Assembly (NCBI RefSeq): GCF_947501415.1
Contig: NZ_CANMVL010000011.1
Span: forward strand, 1-64,000
Direction of reading: 5' to 3'
DNA: 64,000 nt
From: an uncultured Halomonas sp.
GTDB taxonomy: Bacteria > Pseudomonadota > Gammaproteobacteria > Pseudomonadales > Halomonadaceae
Positions 11,718 to 20,397 of the stretch are shown here, piece by piece. How positions within the stretch are numbered: position 1 is the first letter of the stretch; every line of letters starts with the position of its first letter. The notes under the pieces were generated by a model that worked only from the letters and a program-made list of their open reading frames with translations, did no database searches and was not told where the DNA came from. Position numbers and translations under genes: made by a program.

Positions 11718-13649
11718 TTACTGCTTCTTCTGGTCGTCGTTGACTTCTTCGTACTCGGCGTCGACCACGTCATCTTCCGGCTTGGCACCGGCGTCGCCCG
11801 CCTCGGCACCTTCCTGCTGGCCGGCTTCGGCCTGGGCGGCGTACATCTTCTGCGCCAGGTTGCCGGAGGCCTCGGTCAGCTTGTCGAGCTTGGCCTGGAT
11901 GTCGTCCTTGTCGTCACCCTTGATGGCCTCTTCCAGCTCCTTGGCGGCGCTTTCGATGGCTTCCTTCTCTTCGTCGGTGGCGTGCTCACCGGCTTCTTCC
12001 ACGGTCTTGCGTGCAGCGTGGACCATGCCATCGGCCTGGTTGCGCAGCTGAACCAGCTCCTCGAACTTCTTGTCCTCGTCGGCGTGGGCCTCGGCGTCCT
12101 GGACCATCTGCTCGATCTCGTCGTCGGAGAGACCGCTGGAGGCCTTGATGACGATCGACTGCTCCTTGCCGGTGGCCTTGTCCTTGGCGGACACGTTGAG
12201 GATGCCGTTGGCGTCCAGGTCGAAGGCGACCTCGATCTGCGGCACGCCGCGCGGTGCCGGCGGAATGTCGGCCAGGTCGAAGCGACCCAGTGACTTGTTG
12301 CCGCCCGCCTGCTTGCGCTCACCCTGCAGCACGTGAATGGTCACGGCGGTCTGGTTGTCATCCGCGGTTGAGAAGGTCTGGGTCTTCTTGGTCGGGATGG
12401 TGGTGTTCTTCTCGATCAGCGGCGTCATCACGCCACCCAGGGTCTCGATGCCCAGGGTCAGCGGAGTGACGTCGAGCAGCAGCACGTCCTTGACGTCGCC
12501 GCCCAGCACGCCGCCCTGGATGGCAGCACCCACGGCCACGGCCTCGTCCGGGTTGACGTCCTTGCGGGCGTCCTTGCCGAAGAAGTCAGCAACGGACTGC
12601 TGGACCATGGGCATGCGGGTCTGACCACCGACCAGGATGACGTCATCGATCTCGGAGGCGGACAGGCCGGCATCCTTGAGCGCGGTCTTGCAGGGCTCGA
12701 GAGAGCGCTTGACCAGGTCCTCGACCAGCGACTCGAGCTTGGCACGGGTCACCTTGACGTTGAGGTGCTTGGGACCGGTGTTGTCGGCCGTAATGTACGG
12801 CAGGTTGACGTCGGTCTGCTGGGCGCTGGAGAGCTCGATCTTGGCCTTCTCGGCGGCTTCCTTGAGGCGCTGCATGGCCAGGTTGTCGCCGGACAGGTCG
12901 ATGCCGCTGTCGCTCTTGAACTGGTCGACCAGGTAGTTGATCAGCGCCAGGTCGAAGTCCTCACCACCCAGGAAGGTGTCACCGTTGGTGGCCAGCACCT
13001 CGAACTGAGTCTCGCCGTCGACATCCGCCACCTCGATGATGGAGATATCGAAGGTGCCGCCGCCCAGGTCGTAGACAGCGATGGTCTTGTCGCCACGCGA
13101 CTTGTCCATGCCGTAGGCCAGCGCCGCCGCGGTCGGCTCGTTGATGATGCGCTTGACCTCGAGGCCAGCGATGCGGCCCGCGTCCTTGGTGGCCTGGCGC
13201 TGGCTGTCGTTGAAGTAGGCCGGCACGGTGATGACCGCCTCGGTGACTTCCTCACCCAGGTAGTCTTCCGCGGTCTTCTTCATCTTCTTCAGCACTTCAG
13301 CGCTGACCTGGGGCGGTGCCAGCTTCTTGCCCTTCACCTCGACCCAGGCGTCGCCATTGTCGGCCTCGGCGATCTTGTAGGGCACCATCTTGATGTCCTT
13401 CTGGACCACGTCGTCCTTATAGCGACGACCGATCAGACGCTTGATGGCGTACAGGGTATTCTCGGGGTTGGTGACCGCCTGGCGCTTGGCCGACTGGCCC
13501 ACCAGCGTCTCACCGTCGTCGGTGTAGGCGATGACGGAGGGTGTGGTGCGGGTACCCTCGGCGTTCTCGATCACCTTGGCGCTGTCACCGTCGAGCACGG
13601 CGAGACAGGAGTTGGTGGTACCCAGGTCAATTCCGATGATGCGTCCCAT
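11718..13649 (-). CDS. dnaK: Chaperone DnaK (Hsp70)
   Basis: 643 aa. The ATPase domain (1 to about 385) begins [15 protein letters not shown] and has the phosphate-binding blocks [15 protein letters not shown] and [13 protein letters not shown]. The linker [15 protein letters not shown] and the substrate-binding domain follow, ending with an acidic, Lys-tipped tail ([10 protein letters not shown]) that replaces the EEVKDKK type. A good sigma32-type promoter lies just upstream (13722-13749). Part of grpE-dnaK-dnaJ. Confidence 0.99.
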   Translation of the reverse strand: MGRIIGIDLGTTNSCLAVLDGDSAKVIENAEGTRTTPSVIAYTDDGETLVGQSAKRQAVTNPENTLYAIKRLIGRRYKDDVVQKDIKMVPYKIAEADNGDAWVEVKGKKLAPPQVSAEVLKKMKKTAEDYLGEEVTEAVITVPAYFNDSQRQATKDAGRIAGLEVKRIINEPTAAALAYGMDKSRGDKTIAVYDLGGGTFDISIIEVADVDGETQFEVLATNGDTFLGGEDFDLALINYLVDQFKSDSGIDLSGDNLAMQRLKEAAEKAKIELSSAQQTDVNLPYITADNTGPKHLNVKVTRAKLESLVEDLVKRSLEPCKTALKDAGLSASEIDDVILVGGQTRMPMVQQSVADFFGKDARKDVNPDEAVAVGAAIQGGVLGGDVKDVLLLDVTPLTLGIETLGGVMTPLIEKNTTIPTKKTQTFSTADDNQTAVTIHVLQGERKQAGGNKSLGRFDLADIPPAPRGVPQIEVAFDLDANGILNVSAKDKATGKEQSIVIKASSGLSDDEIEQMVQDAEAHADEDKKFEELVQLRNQADGMVHAARKTVEEAGEHATDEEKEAIESAAKELEEAIKGDDKDDIQAKLDKLTEASGNLAQKMYAAQAEAGQQEGAEAGDAGAKPEDDVVDAEYEEVNDDQKKQ

Positions 13650-13721
13650 AGGAAGTCCTCGAAAGTCGTGTGATGTATTCAGGAGTGGTATTCAGCGGCC
13701 TGCGCCGCGGAGTTGCTTTCT

Positions 13722-13749
13722 ATCTGGGGGCCGCGGAGAACTTTTCAAG
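13722..13749 (-). promoter_or_regulatory. Sigma32-type heat-shock promoter for dnaK
   Basis: On the minus strand the -35 element is a perfect CTTGAAA (13749-13743). About 13 nt later comes CCCCAGAT (13729-13722), close to the CCCCATNT consensus. It lies about 75 bp upstream of the dnaK ATG, in the grpE-dnaK gap. Confidence 0.75.
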
Positions 13750-13774
13750 CCCTGCGACCCGGATTTGTTGCCGT

Positions 13775-14404
13775 TCAGCCGGCAGCCTGGCTGACCACCA
13801 CCATGGCCGGACGCACCAGGCGACCGTTGAGCAGATAGCCCTTCTGGACCACCTCCATCACGCTGTTGGGGTCGAGCTCGGGGTTGGGCACCATGGCCAT
13901 GGCCTCGTGATACTGCGGGTCGAAGGGCTCACCGGCGGGGTCCACCACCTCGACGCCGAACTTGCCGAGCACGTCGAGCTGCAGCTTGAGGGTCATGGAG
14001 ACACCTTCGCGATGGCTCTCGCTCGCTCCGTCGGCCATGGCCTCCAGCGCCTTCTCGAGGCTGTCGACCACCGGCAGCAGCTCCTTTACGAACTTCTCCA
14101 GGGCGAACTTGCGTGCCTTCTCGGCGTCCTGCTCGGCGCGGCGGCGTACGTTCTGGGCCTCGGCGGCGGCGCGCAGCGCCTGGTCCTTGGCCTCCGCCAC
14201 GCTCTGCTCGAGCTCCTCGACGCGGGCCGCCAGCACCTCGGCCTCGGGGTTGTCACTCTCGGCTGCTGCCTGGTCGGCCTGATCAGCGGCCTCGGCCGCG
14301 TCCTCCAGCTCGCCTTCCACGAGTTCAGGCTGGGCCTGGGGCTCTGCCTCCTCCTCGTGGCGCTTGAGTTCCTCGTCCAGCGGGGTCTGGGGGTCTTTGG
14401 CCAT
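13775..14404 (-). CDS. grpE: Nucleotide exchange factor GrpE
   Basis: 209 aa. It releases ADP from DnaK. An acidic N-terminal tail and a long coiled-coil helix (about residues 55-115, with [20 protein letters not shown]) are followed by the beta-wing domain containing the family motif FDPQYHEAM and the late segment [22 protein letters not shown]. First gene of grpE-dnaK-dnaJ, with its own sigma32-type promoter. Confidence 0.97.
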   Translation of the reverse strand: MAKDPQTPLDEELKRHEEEAEPQAQPELVEGELEDAAEAADQADQAAAESDNPEAEVLAARVEELEQSVAEAKDQALRAAAEAQNVRRRAEQDAEKARKFALEKFVKELLPVVDSLEKALEAMADGASESHREGVSMTLKLQLDVLGKFGVEVVDPAGEPFDPQYHEAMAMVPNPELDPNSVMEVVQKGYLLNGRLVRPAMVVVSQAAG

Positions 14405-14498
14405 GGGTCTCTCCTGAAGCGCTTGTCTAGGGTGCGAAAACGGCGTCGCGAGGGCGCCGATGCTGCATGTATGGCTACGTGAAACGGTTATGCCCGCT

Positions 14499-14526
14499 AT
14501 ATGGGGACGCCTCGTCGGAACTCAAG
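14499..14526 (-). promoter_or_regulatory. Sigma32-type heat-shock promoter for grpE
   Basis: On the minus strand: CTTGAGT (14526-14520), 13 nt, then CCCCATAT (14506-14499). This matches the CTTGAAA / CCCCATNT consensus with one change in each box, about 95 bp upstream of the grpE ATG. Confidence 0.75.
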
Positions 14527-14601
14527 GCATCGAGTCTCAACTCGCGATTCAACTCGTTTTTTTAACCAGGTTTCAACAACCGACTATCAACCGACTGTGC
14601 A

Positions 14602-14656
14602 TTGTCGGGAGTCCTGAACTACTGTATAAAAACTCAATTCTTGTATGCATGAACAG
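14602..14656 (+). promoter_or_regulatory. recN promoter with LexA (SOS) box
   Basis: The -35 TTGTCG (14602-14607) and -10 TATAAA (14625-14630) are separated by exactly 17 bp. Just downstream, around the expected start site, TTGT-N8-ACAG (14641-14656) matches the LexA operator CTGT-N8-ACAG but for one base. A second half-like CTGTATAAAAAC overlaps the -10. recN is a classic, strongly LexA-controlled gene. Confidence 0.75.
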
Positions 14657-14689
14657 TAGCCAGCAGACAGGCCCGCCCGGGGAGACACC

Positions 14690-16363
14690 ATGCTGACGGA
14701 ACTTGCCATTCGCGACTTCGCCATCGTCGACCATCTCGAGCTGGAGCTCGCCGGCGGCATGACCGCCATCACCGGCGAGACCGGCGCCGGCAAATCGATC
14801 CTGCTCGGGGCCCTTGGCCTCTGCCTGGGCGAGCGCGCCGATGCCGCCAGCGTGCGCCACGGCCGGGAGCGCGCCGACCTCTCCGCCCGCTTTGATATCA
14901 CCGACCTGCCCCAGGCCCGCGCCTGGCTGGCCGCCCGGGAGATCCCCGGCGACGACTGCCTGCTGCGGCGAGTGGTCAGTGCCAACGGCCGCTCCAAGGC
15001 ATGGATCAACGGCCAGCCGGTGACGATCGCCGATCTGCGCGGCCTGGGTGAGCACTTGATCGAGGTGCATGGACAGCATGCCCATCAGCAGCTGTTGCGC
15101 GAAGAGACCCATCTGCGCCTGCTCGACGACTTCGCCGGACATCGCGACACCGTCGCCAGCATGGTCGAGCGCTTTCGCGCCTGGCAGGCCGCCCGGCGAC
15201 GGCTCAAGCGCCTGGCCGAGGATGGCGACGAGCTGAGCGCCCGCCGCCAGCTGGTGCGCTACCAGGTCGAGGAGCTCGACCAGCTGGGCCTCGCCGAGGG
15301 CGAACTGAAGGCCCTGGAGGAGGAGCAGGAGGAGCTGGCCCACGCCGAGGAGCGCCTGCGCGAGGCGCAGTTCGCCAGCGAGTGCTGCGACAATGACGAG
15401 GGCGGCGCCATCAGCTGCCTCACCCAGGCGATTACTCGGCTCGAAACGCTGCCTGGCTGCGACCGCGGCCGCCTGGCGGAGACGCTGGCCATGCTCGGGG
15501 AGGCGCGCATCCAGGTCGAGGAGGCGGCCCGCGAACTGACCCACCTCGCGGCGGATACCGAGCTCGACCCTGAGCGCCTGGCCTGGGTGGATGAGCGCCT
15601 GGGGGCCGTGCACCGCCTGGCGCGCAAGCACCATGTGATGCCCGAGGAGCTGCTGGCGCTGCATCAGGACCTGCGGGCCGAGCTGGCGACCCTCGAGGAG
15701 GGTGACCAGGACCTGGACAGCCTCTCCGCTGAGGTCGAGGCCCTGCGCGAGGAGTGGAAGCGCCTGGCCCGGGAGGTAGGCGAGGCGCGCCGCCAGGCGG
15801 CCGCACGCTTCGGCGAGGCCGTGCAGGAGCAGCTCGCCTTCCTGGCCATGGGCAAGGCATGCTTCGAGGTCGAGGTGAGCGAGCGTGAGACGCCCGCCGC
15901 CGAAGGGCTGGACAGCGTGCGCTTCCTGATTGCCGCCAACCCCGGCCAGCCGGCACGGCCACTGGCCAAGGTCGCCTCGGGGGGCGAGCTGTCGCGCATC
16001 AGCCTGGCGATCCAGGTGGTGGCGGCACGCCACTCCACCATCCCCAGCCTGGTGTTCGACGAGGTGGATGTGGGTATCTCCGGCGCCACCGCCGAGATCG
16101 TCGGCCAGCTGCTGCGCCGGCTCGGCGAGCAGGGGCAGGTGATGACGGTGACCCACCTGCCCCAGGTGGCGGCTCAGGCCCATCGCCATCTACATATCGA
16201 GAAGCAGGCCGAGGGCGACACCACCCTGACCCGCATGGCACTGCTCGATGAGGCCGGCCGGGTCGGCGAGCTGGCGCGCATGCTGGGCGGGGTCAACCTC
16301 TCCGACCGCACCCTGGCTCATGCCCGGGAGATGCTCGATGCCAGCCAGCACCCCCACCACTGA
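14690..16363 (+). CDS. recN: DNA repair protein RecN
   Basis: 557 aa, usual length. An SMC-like ATPase for double-strand break repair. The N-terminus LTELAIRDFAIVDHLELEL leads into Walker A GETGAGKS (about residue 30). Long coiled-coil arms occupy the middle (about 160-375). The C-terminal signature GGELSRISLAIQVV and Walker B SLVFDEVDVGISG complete the head. It is divergent from grpE and followed by a strong terminator. Confidence 0.97.
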   Translation: MLTELAIRDFAIVDHLELELAGGMTAITGETGAGKSILLGALGLCLGERADAASVRHGRERADLSARFDITDLPQARAWLAAREIPGDDCLLRRVVSANGRSKAWINGQPVTIADLRGLGEHLIEVHGQHAHQQLLREETHLRLLDDFAGHRDTVASMVERFRAWQAARRRLKRLAEDGDELSARRQLVRYQVEELDQLGLAEGELKALEEEQEELAHAEERLREAQFASECCDNDEGGAISCLTQAITRLETLPGCDRGRLAETLAMLGEARIQVEEAARELTHLAADTELDPERLAWVDERLGAVHRLARKHHVMPEELLALHQDLRAELATLEEGDQDLDSLSAEVEALREEWKRLAREVGEARRQAAARFGEAVQEQLAFLAMGKACFEVEVSERETPAAEGLDSVRFLIAANPGQPARPLAKVASGGELSRISLAIQVVAARHSTIPSLVFDEVDVGISGATAEIVGQLLRRLGEQGQVMTVTHLPQVAAQAHRHLHIEKQAEGDTTLTRMALLDEAGRVGELARMLGGVNLSDRTLAHAREMLDASQHPHH

Positions 16364-16407
16364 TCGCTCGAACAGTGAGTGCCGGCCGAGGATAATAGGC
16401 CCAGAAA

Positions 16408-16446
16408 CACCACGGCCCCGATCACTGATCGGGGCCGTGGTGTTTT
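16408..16446 (+). terminator. Intrinsic terminator after recN
   Basis: A perfect 17-bp stem pairs 16408-16424 with 16426-16442 around one central base, followed by TTTT on the plus strand. On the minus strand it is followed by TTTCTGG, so it may also stop fur transcripts. Confidence 0.85.
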
Positions 16447-16507
16447 AGACTGGCACTGTTTCAGACTGCCGCTGCCTCAGACTGGCGTCGCCGGCATCTG
16501 AGCACGA

Positions 16508-16954
16508 CTACTTGCGCGGCGGGCCATCCAGGCGGGTCGCATTGGAGCCACGAGGACGGACGTAGAGCACCAGGTCGTGATCGACAAGCTCATAGCCATG
16601 CTCCTCGGCGATCTCCTGCTGGCGGCGCTCGATCACCTCGTCGAAGAACTCAACGATCTCGCCGCTCTCGAGGCACACCATATGATCATGGTGCTCCTCC
16701 TGAGAGATCTCGAACACGGCGTGCCCCCCATCGAAGTTGTGACGGACCACCAGGCCCGCCGCCTCGAATTGGGTCAGCACACGATAGACGGTGGCGAGGC
16801 CAACGTCTTCACCGGCATCCAACAGAGTCTTGTAGACATCCTCGGCGCTCAGGTGATGCTCGCCCTGGGCATTTTCCAGGATCTGCAGAATCTTGACGCG
16901 CGGCAGGGTCACCTTGAGACCGGCCTTGCGTAATTCATGGTTCTGGTCGGCCAT
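16508..16954 (-). CDS. fur: Ferric uptake regulator Fur
   Basis: 148 aa from the ATG at 16954 (MADQNHELRKAGLKVT); an upstream in-frame extension crosses into bamE and is not credible. The N-terminal winged helix has LPRVKILQILE and ATVYRVLTQFE. The metal-binding region has HHDHMVCLESGEIVEF: only one Cys where E. coli Fur has CxxC, so the structural zinc site is lost, as in Pseudomonas Fur. The C-terminus is DHDLVLYVRPRG. It is divergent from bamE with a 72-bp shared promoter region. Confidence 0.97.
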   Translation of the reverse strand: MADQNHELRKAGLKVTLPRVKILQILENAQGEHHLSAEDVYKTLLDAGEDVGLATVYRVLTQFEAAGLVVRHNFDGGHAVFEISQEEHHDHMVCLESGEIVEFFDEVIERRQQEIAEEHGYELVDHDLVLYVRPRGSNATRLDGPPRK

Positions 16955-17026
16955 GGTAGCTCTTCGCAGTAACGGGTAGGGTCGGGTATGATCGACCGAA
17001 ACCACGATAGTGAAGAACAGGCGCAA

Positions 17027-17452
17027 ATGCAAAAGTTGACCAAAATCGTCACCCTTACCGCCGCCCTGCTGCTGGCCAGCGGCTGCAGCTACTTCGGGGT
17101 CTACAAGCGCGACATTCCCCAGGGCAACCTGGTGACCGCCGAGATGGTGGGACAGCTGCGCACCGGCATGACGCGTGACGACGTCATCTATGTGATGGGC
17201 AGCCCTCTGCTGGAGGCGCCCTTCGATGCCAGCCAATGGGACTACCTCTTCTACCTGGACAAGGCCTACGAGGGTACCGAGCGCCGTCGCGTCACCCTGA
17301 CCTTCGATGGCAACCGCCTGGTGGATATCCAGCGTGAAGGCGATCTCGACGGCGCGATCGAGATGCGCCAGGACGAGGGTGGTCCATCACCGGACGCCGG
17401 CACCGGCACGCCACTGGCGACGCCCAACGCCGTTCCCGCCGACCAGCGCTGA
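17027..17452 (+). CDS. bamE: Outer-membrane assembly lipoprotein BamE (SmpA/OmlA)
   Basis: 141 aa from the ATG at 17027. The signal peptide ends in the lipobox LLASGC, giving a lipidated Cys. The SmpA/OmlA domain follows with LRTGMTRDDVIYVMGSPLL and WDYLFYL. BamE is an accessory of the BamA barrel-folding complex. The C-terminal 30 residues are a low-complexity Asp/Gly/Pro tail. An upstream ATG at 16988 would place a charged stretch before the signal peptide and is unlikely. The fur/bamE divergent pair is typical of pseudomonads and relatives. Confidence 0.93.
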   Translation: MQKLTKIVTLTAALLLASGCSYFGVYKRDIPQGNLVTAEMVGQLRTGMTRDDVIYVMGSPLLEAPFDASQWDYLFYLDKAYEGTERRRVTLTFDGNRLVDIQREGDLDGAIEMRQDEGGPSPDAGTGTPLATPNAVPADQR

Positions 17453-17473
17453 TAGCCGCCAGCCTGGCCAAGC

Positions 17474-17507
17474 GACGCCCCGCCGAGTATCCGCCCGGCG
17501 GGGCGTC
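17474..17507. terminator. Hairpin between bamE and rnfH
   Basis: A perfect 12-bp stem pairs 17474-17485 with 17496-17507 around a 10-nt loop between convergent genes. Its right edge touches the rnfH stop. No clear T-run follows on either strand. Confidence 0.6.
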
Positions 17508-17802
17508 AGCGTCTGGTGTTGGCGCGGGCCTGGCGGGCGGCCTTGGGGTCGATGATCAGTGCACGATAGACCTCGACCCGGTCACCGGCGCGTAACCGAT
17601 GGGATTCGGGCTCGCGAAGGCGCTTGCCGAACAGCCCCAGGTCGGGAGCACTGAAGGCCTCGGCGGGCAGTTCGGGAAAGTGTGACGGCAGGTCGGCCAG
17701 TGCCACGGCTTCGCTTGCCGTGGTGCCGAGCGGCACCCGCAGAGCGATGATGCGCTGCTTCTCCGGGAGGGCGAAGGCAACCTCGACATCGATCTCGGCC
17801 AT
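17506..17802 (-). CDS. rnfH: RnfH/RatB family ubiquitin-like protein
   Basis: 98 aa. The beta-grasp fold is suggested by IDVEVAFALPEKQRIIALRVPLG and the late GLFGKRLREPESHRLRAGDRVEVYRALIIDPK, both typical of RnfH (UPF0125). Its function is unclear; it is nearly always paired with ratA. It starts 3 nt after the ratA stop, so the two are one unit. Confidence 0.93.
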   Translation of the reverse strand: MAEIDVEVAFALPEKQRIIALRVPLGTTASEAVALADLPSHFPELPAEAFSAPDLGLFGKRLREPESHRLRAGDRVEVYRALIIDPKAARQARANTRR

Positions 17803-17805
17803 GCT

Positions 17806-18240
17806 TCAGCGCCCGTAAAGGTCGTTGGCACGGCGCGTGAAGGAGTCGACCAGCTGCCCCGCCACCTGCTGGAAGAGCTTGCCGAAGGCCATGCCGAGCA
17901 GGCGATTGGCGAATTCGAACTCCATCTCCAGGCTCACCTTGCAGGTGTTCTCGCCCATGGGGGTGAACAGCCAGCGGCCGCGCAGGCGCTTGAAGGGGCC
18001 GCTGACGAGCGACATCTCGATGCGCTCGGGTTCGATCAGGTCGTTGCGGGTCATGATGCTCTGCTCGATGCCGGCCCGACCCAGCGTCATCTCGCCGATC
18101 AGGTGTGACTCGTCACGCTCCACCAGGCGGGCGCGGCGGCAGCCCGGCAGGAACTCCGGGTAGCGTTCAAAGTCATTGACCAGATCGAACATTTCCTGGG
18201 GGGTATGCCGCACCATGGCGGTTCGGTTAACCGTTGGCAT
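17806..18240 (-). CDS. ratA: RatA/PasT (START-like, COQ10-related) protein
   Basis: 144 aa from the ATG at 18240 (MPTVNRTAMVRHTPQEMFDLVND). The SRPBCC/START fold resembles Coq10, with YPEFLPGCRRARL and the late segment FEFANRLLGMAFGKLFQQVAGQLVDSFTRRA. Proposed roles are ubiquinone delivery/respiratory support and, in E. coli, inhibition of 70S formation; the latter is debated. First gene of ratA-rnfH, divergent from smpB. Confidence 0.93.
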   Translation of the reverse strand: MPTVNRTAMVRHTPQEMFDLVNDFERYPEFLPGCRRARLVERDESHLIGEMTLGRAGIEQSIMTRNDLIEPERIEMSLVSGPFKRLRGRWLFTPMGENTCKVSLEMEFEFANRLLGMAFGKLFQQVAGQLVDSFTRRANDLYGR

Positions 18241-18371
18241 TGCGCTCCTCGCTGACTTCACGGTGCCCAGGGCGTATCATGGGCCGTCATTTCAGGCCTT
18301 GAATGGTACCACGCTTCCCCACATCTCGGAGGAAGCCGCCACGGACAAGACACGATACGATACGAGGTTTC

Positions 18372-18863
18372 ATGGCCAACAAGAAAGGCAAGGGCAAGGG
18401 CCCCGGCAGCAACGTCATCGCCTTGAACAAGAAGGCGCGCTTCGAATACCACATCGAGGAGAGCTTCGAGGCCGGCCTGGTGCTGGCGGGCTGGGAGGTT
18501 AAGAGTCTGCGGGCGGGCAAGGCCCAGCTCACCGACACCTACATCCTGGTCAAGAACGGCGAGGCCTGGCTGCTGGGCAGCCATATTGTGCCGCTCAACA
18601 CCGCGAGCACCCACGAGGTGGCCGATCCCACGCGCACCCGCAAGCTGCTGCTGCACAAGAAGGAGATCGCCAAGATCTTCTCGCGCACCCAGGACAAGGG
18701 GCACACCTGTGTGCCGCTCAAGCTCTACTGGAAGGGCAACCGGGTGAAGTGCGAGCTGGCGCTGGTGACCGGCAAAAAGCTGCATGACAAGCGCGCCACC
18801 GAGAAGGATCGCGACTGGCAGCGTCAGAAGGGACGCATCATGCGGGAACAAAACCGGGGCTGA
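18372..18863 (+). CDS. smpB: SsrA-binding protein SmpB
   Basis: 163 aa from the ATG at 18372, with GAGG 6 nt upstream. SmpB binds tmRNA and brings it to stalled ribosomes. The OB-fold core has [20 protein letters not shown] and [12 protein letters not shown]; the basic C-terminal tail ([17 protein letters not shown]) is the part that enters the mRNA channel. The tmRNA gene follows 40 bp downstream. Confidence 0.98.
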   Translation: MANKKGKGKGPGSNVIALNKKARFEYHIEESFEAGLVLAGWEVKSLRAGKAQLTDTYILVKNGEAWLLGSHIVPLNTASTHEVADPTRTRKLLLHKKEIAKIFSRTQDKGHTCVPLKLYWKGNRVKCELALVTGKKLHDKRATEKDRDWQRQKGRIMREQNRG

Positions 18864-18903
18864 CCTGTCATATCAAGCAACATCCTGTTAGGATGGACGT
18901 TAA

Positions 18904-19284
18904 GGGGGCGACATGGTTTCGACGCCGGTGACAACCCCTGCGGTGCATGCCGAGAGCGTGATGTATCTCGTAAATCCAACATCACGACTAAATAGTCGCA
19001 AACGACGACAACTACGCTCAGGGCGCGCTGGCAGCTTAATAGCCGCTAGCTTCTAGTCCGGCCCCGAAGTGATGTGCCCATTCATCACGGAGGGGATACG
19101 AGCCAAGAATGATGGGATCGCGATCGGTAGCGTCCTCTTGCCGGTCGTTAAACTTTAGAGGAATCGCGAGGCTGGATCCTGACCGTCGGAGCCAGTCGCG
19201 TTAAATCAGATGACGGAATCTAAGCATGTAGAGCCAATGGGCGAGTGCTGGCGGACGCGGGTTCAATTCCCGCCGCCTCCACCA
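18904..19284 (+). ncRNA. ssrA: tmRNA (SsrA)
   Basis: The 5' end GGGGGCG (18904-18910) pairs with CGCCTCC (19274-19280), followed by a discriminator A and an encoded CCA (19282-19284). The 3' half has a T-arm GGGTTCAATTCCC. The resume codon GCA at 18998 starts a tag reading frame ending with TAA at 19037-19039; the tag is (A)ANDDNYAQGALAA with GCA as its first Ala. This is longer than the E. coli tag but ends in the degradation signal LAA-like ALAA. It lies directly after smpB. Confidence 0.96.
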
Positions 19285-19299
19285 ATCAGCAAGCGAATC

Positions 19300-19321
19300 A
19301 AGCACCTACGGGTGCTTTTTT
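19300..19321 (+). terminator. Intrinsic terminator of ssrA
   Basis: The stem AAGCACC / GGTGCTT (19300-19306 with 19311-19317) has a 4-nt loop and a run of six T, 16 bp after the tmRNA 3' end. Confidence 0.85.
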
Positions 19322-19394
19322 CGTTTATGGACCACCTCTTCGCCCCCCCCCGACGATGGGCATTGATCATCACCCGACATTCGGCAGTACCTAG

Positions 19395-20345
19395 ATGCAA
19401 CCATCAGTAACCCCTGAGTCTGCTTCCATGAAGTCATTGATTGCCTTCGTGACCACCGCCAGGCTGGGCTCGATGACTGCGGCGGCTGATGCCGAACGCA
19501 CCACCCAACCCACCATTTCCCAACGGATTCGGGTACTGGAGGAGCATCTCGGCCTACCGCTGTTCGACCGTCGCGGGGGGCGACTGAGCCTGACCACCCA
19601 AGGGGAGCACTTCTACCGGGAGATCGCACCGAGCCTCGACACCCTGCGCGATGCCTGTGATCGCTTCAGACGCTATGGCCAGGGTCCCGCGCCGTCGGTC
19701 GTCATCGCCGCCGACGCAGGGTTCGCGCATCTCTGGCTGCTCCCGCGCCTACCGGCGCTGAAGCGGGCCTTCCCGGGTTTCAATGTCAGGCTGATGCCCA
19801 TCGATCGTGCGGATGACCCCGAACGGTTGGCTGCAGACATCACGATTCGCTTTGGCCCACACGCCCCTCAGGAGGAGGAGCGGCTGGTGGCGCGCGAGGT
19901 GGTCTTTCCCGTTTGCAGTCACGAATATGCCCAACGGCACGATATCTCGGGCCCCCTGACCTCATCGAAGCTAGCTGAGCTTTCGCTGCTGCATCAGGAT
20001 ATTCGCAATCCGCGTTGGCTCGACTGGACGCAGTGGTGCCAGCACGCGGGCCTGACGCTGGCGCCCGACGAGGGCATCTTTACCTATCACAACTATGCGC
20101 TGCTGCTGAATGCCGCGCTTGCCCATCGTGGGGTGGCGCTGGGTTGGTCGAACCTGGTCGAGGAGTACCTGGTTACCGGCCAGCTGGTGGCGCTGGGGCC
20201 GCAGATCACGCGCGAAAGCTATGGCTATTGGCTGAGTGTCAAGCATCACCGGAGTGCGGTGATCGAGCCGATCCGTGACTGGCTGCTGGACGCCGTGGAT
20301 CGGGAGGAAGGACTGCCGACGGAGGGTGCGGGACCGAGATATTGA
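19395..20345 (+). CDS. LysR-family transcriptional regulator
   Basis: 316 aa from 19395; the ATG at 19428 (MKSLIAFVTTARLGSMT) gives an N-terminus closer to the family norm, and neither has a clear ribosome site. The winged helix-turn-helix is at the N-terminus (AAADAERTTQPTISQRIRVLEEHLGLPLFDRR), followed by a GcvA-like effector domain. Its target is unknown. It is convergent with the oxygenase pair at 20398-22128, which makes it a candidate regulator of that pair, but it is not divergent as LysR activators usually are. Confidence 0.85.
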   Translation: MQPSVTPESASMKSLIAFVTTARLGSMTAAADAERTTQPTISQRIRVLEEHLGLPLFDRRGGRLSLTTQGEHFYREIAPSLDTLRDACDRFRRYGQGPAPSVVIAADAGFAHLWLLPRLPALKRAFPGFNVRLMPIDRADDPERLAADITIRFGPHAPQEEERLVAREVVFPVCSHEYAQRHDISGPLTSSKLAELSLLHQDIRNPRWLDWTQWCQHAGLTLAPDEGIFTYHNYALLLNAALAHRGVALGWSNLVEEYLVTGQLVALGPQITRESYGYWLSVKHHRSAVIEPIRDWLLDAVDREEGLPTEGAGPRY

Positions 20346-20357
20346 GCCGTGAGGCGT

Positions 20358-20384
20358 TGCGGATGCTCGCCTCGAGCATCCGCA
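20358..20384. terminator. Hairpin between convergent LysR and HD-oxygenase genes
   Basis: A perfect 12-bp stem pairs 20358-20369 with 20373-20384 around a 3-nt loop. It lies between two stop codons and can serve both strands, but lacks a T-run. Confidence 0.6.
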
Positions 20385-20397
20385 CAAGACCATGGCC

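Noticed and set aside
10420..12051. Plus-strand reading frame of about 543 codons opposite dnaJ
   Set aside because: It crosses dnaJ and the dnaK 3' end in antisense; composition is that of a shadow frame and both real genes are unambiguous.
14573..16189. Minus-strand frame of about 538 codons opposite recN
   Set aside because: It covers recN and its promoter in antisense and has the biased composition of a GC-driven open frame.
16955..17236. N-terminal extension of fur
   Set aside because: The extra sequence overlaps the divergent bamE gene and matches no Fur; the ATG at 16954 gives the normal protein.
19261..19284. tmRNA 3' end as an island attachment site
   Set aside because: This is a common integration target, but no integrase, no second copy of the 3' end and no phage genes follow; the next genes look chromosomal.
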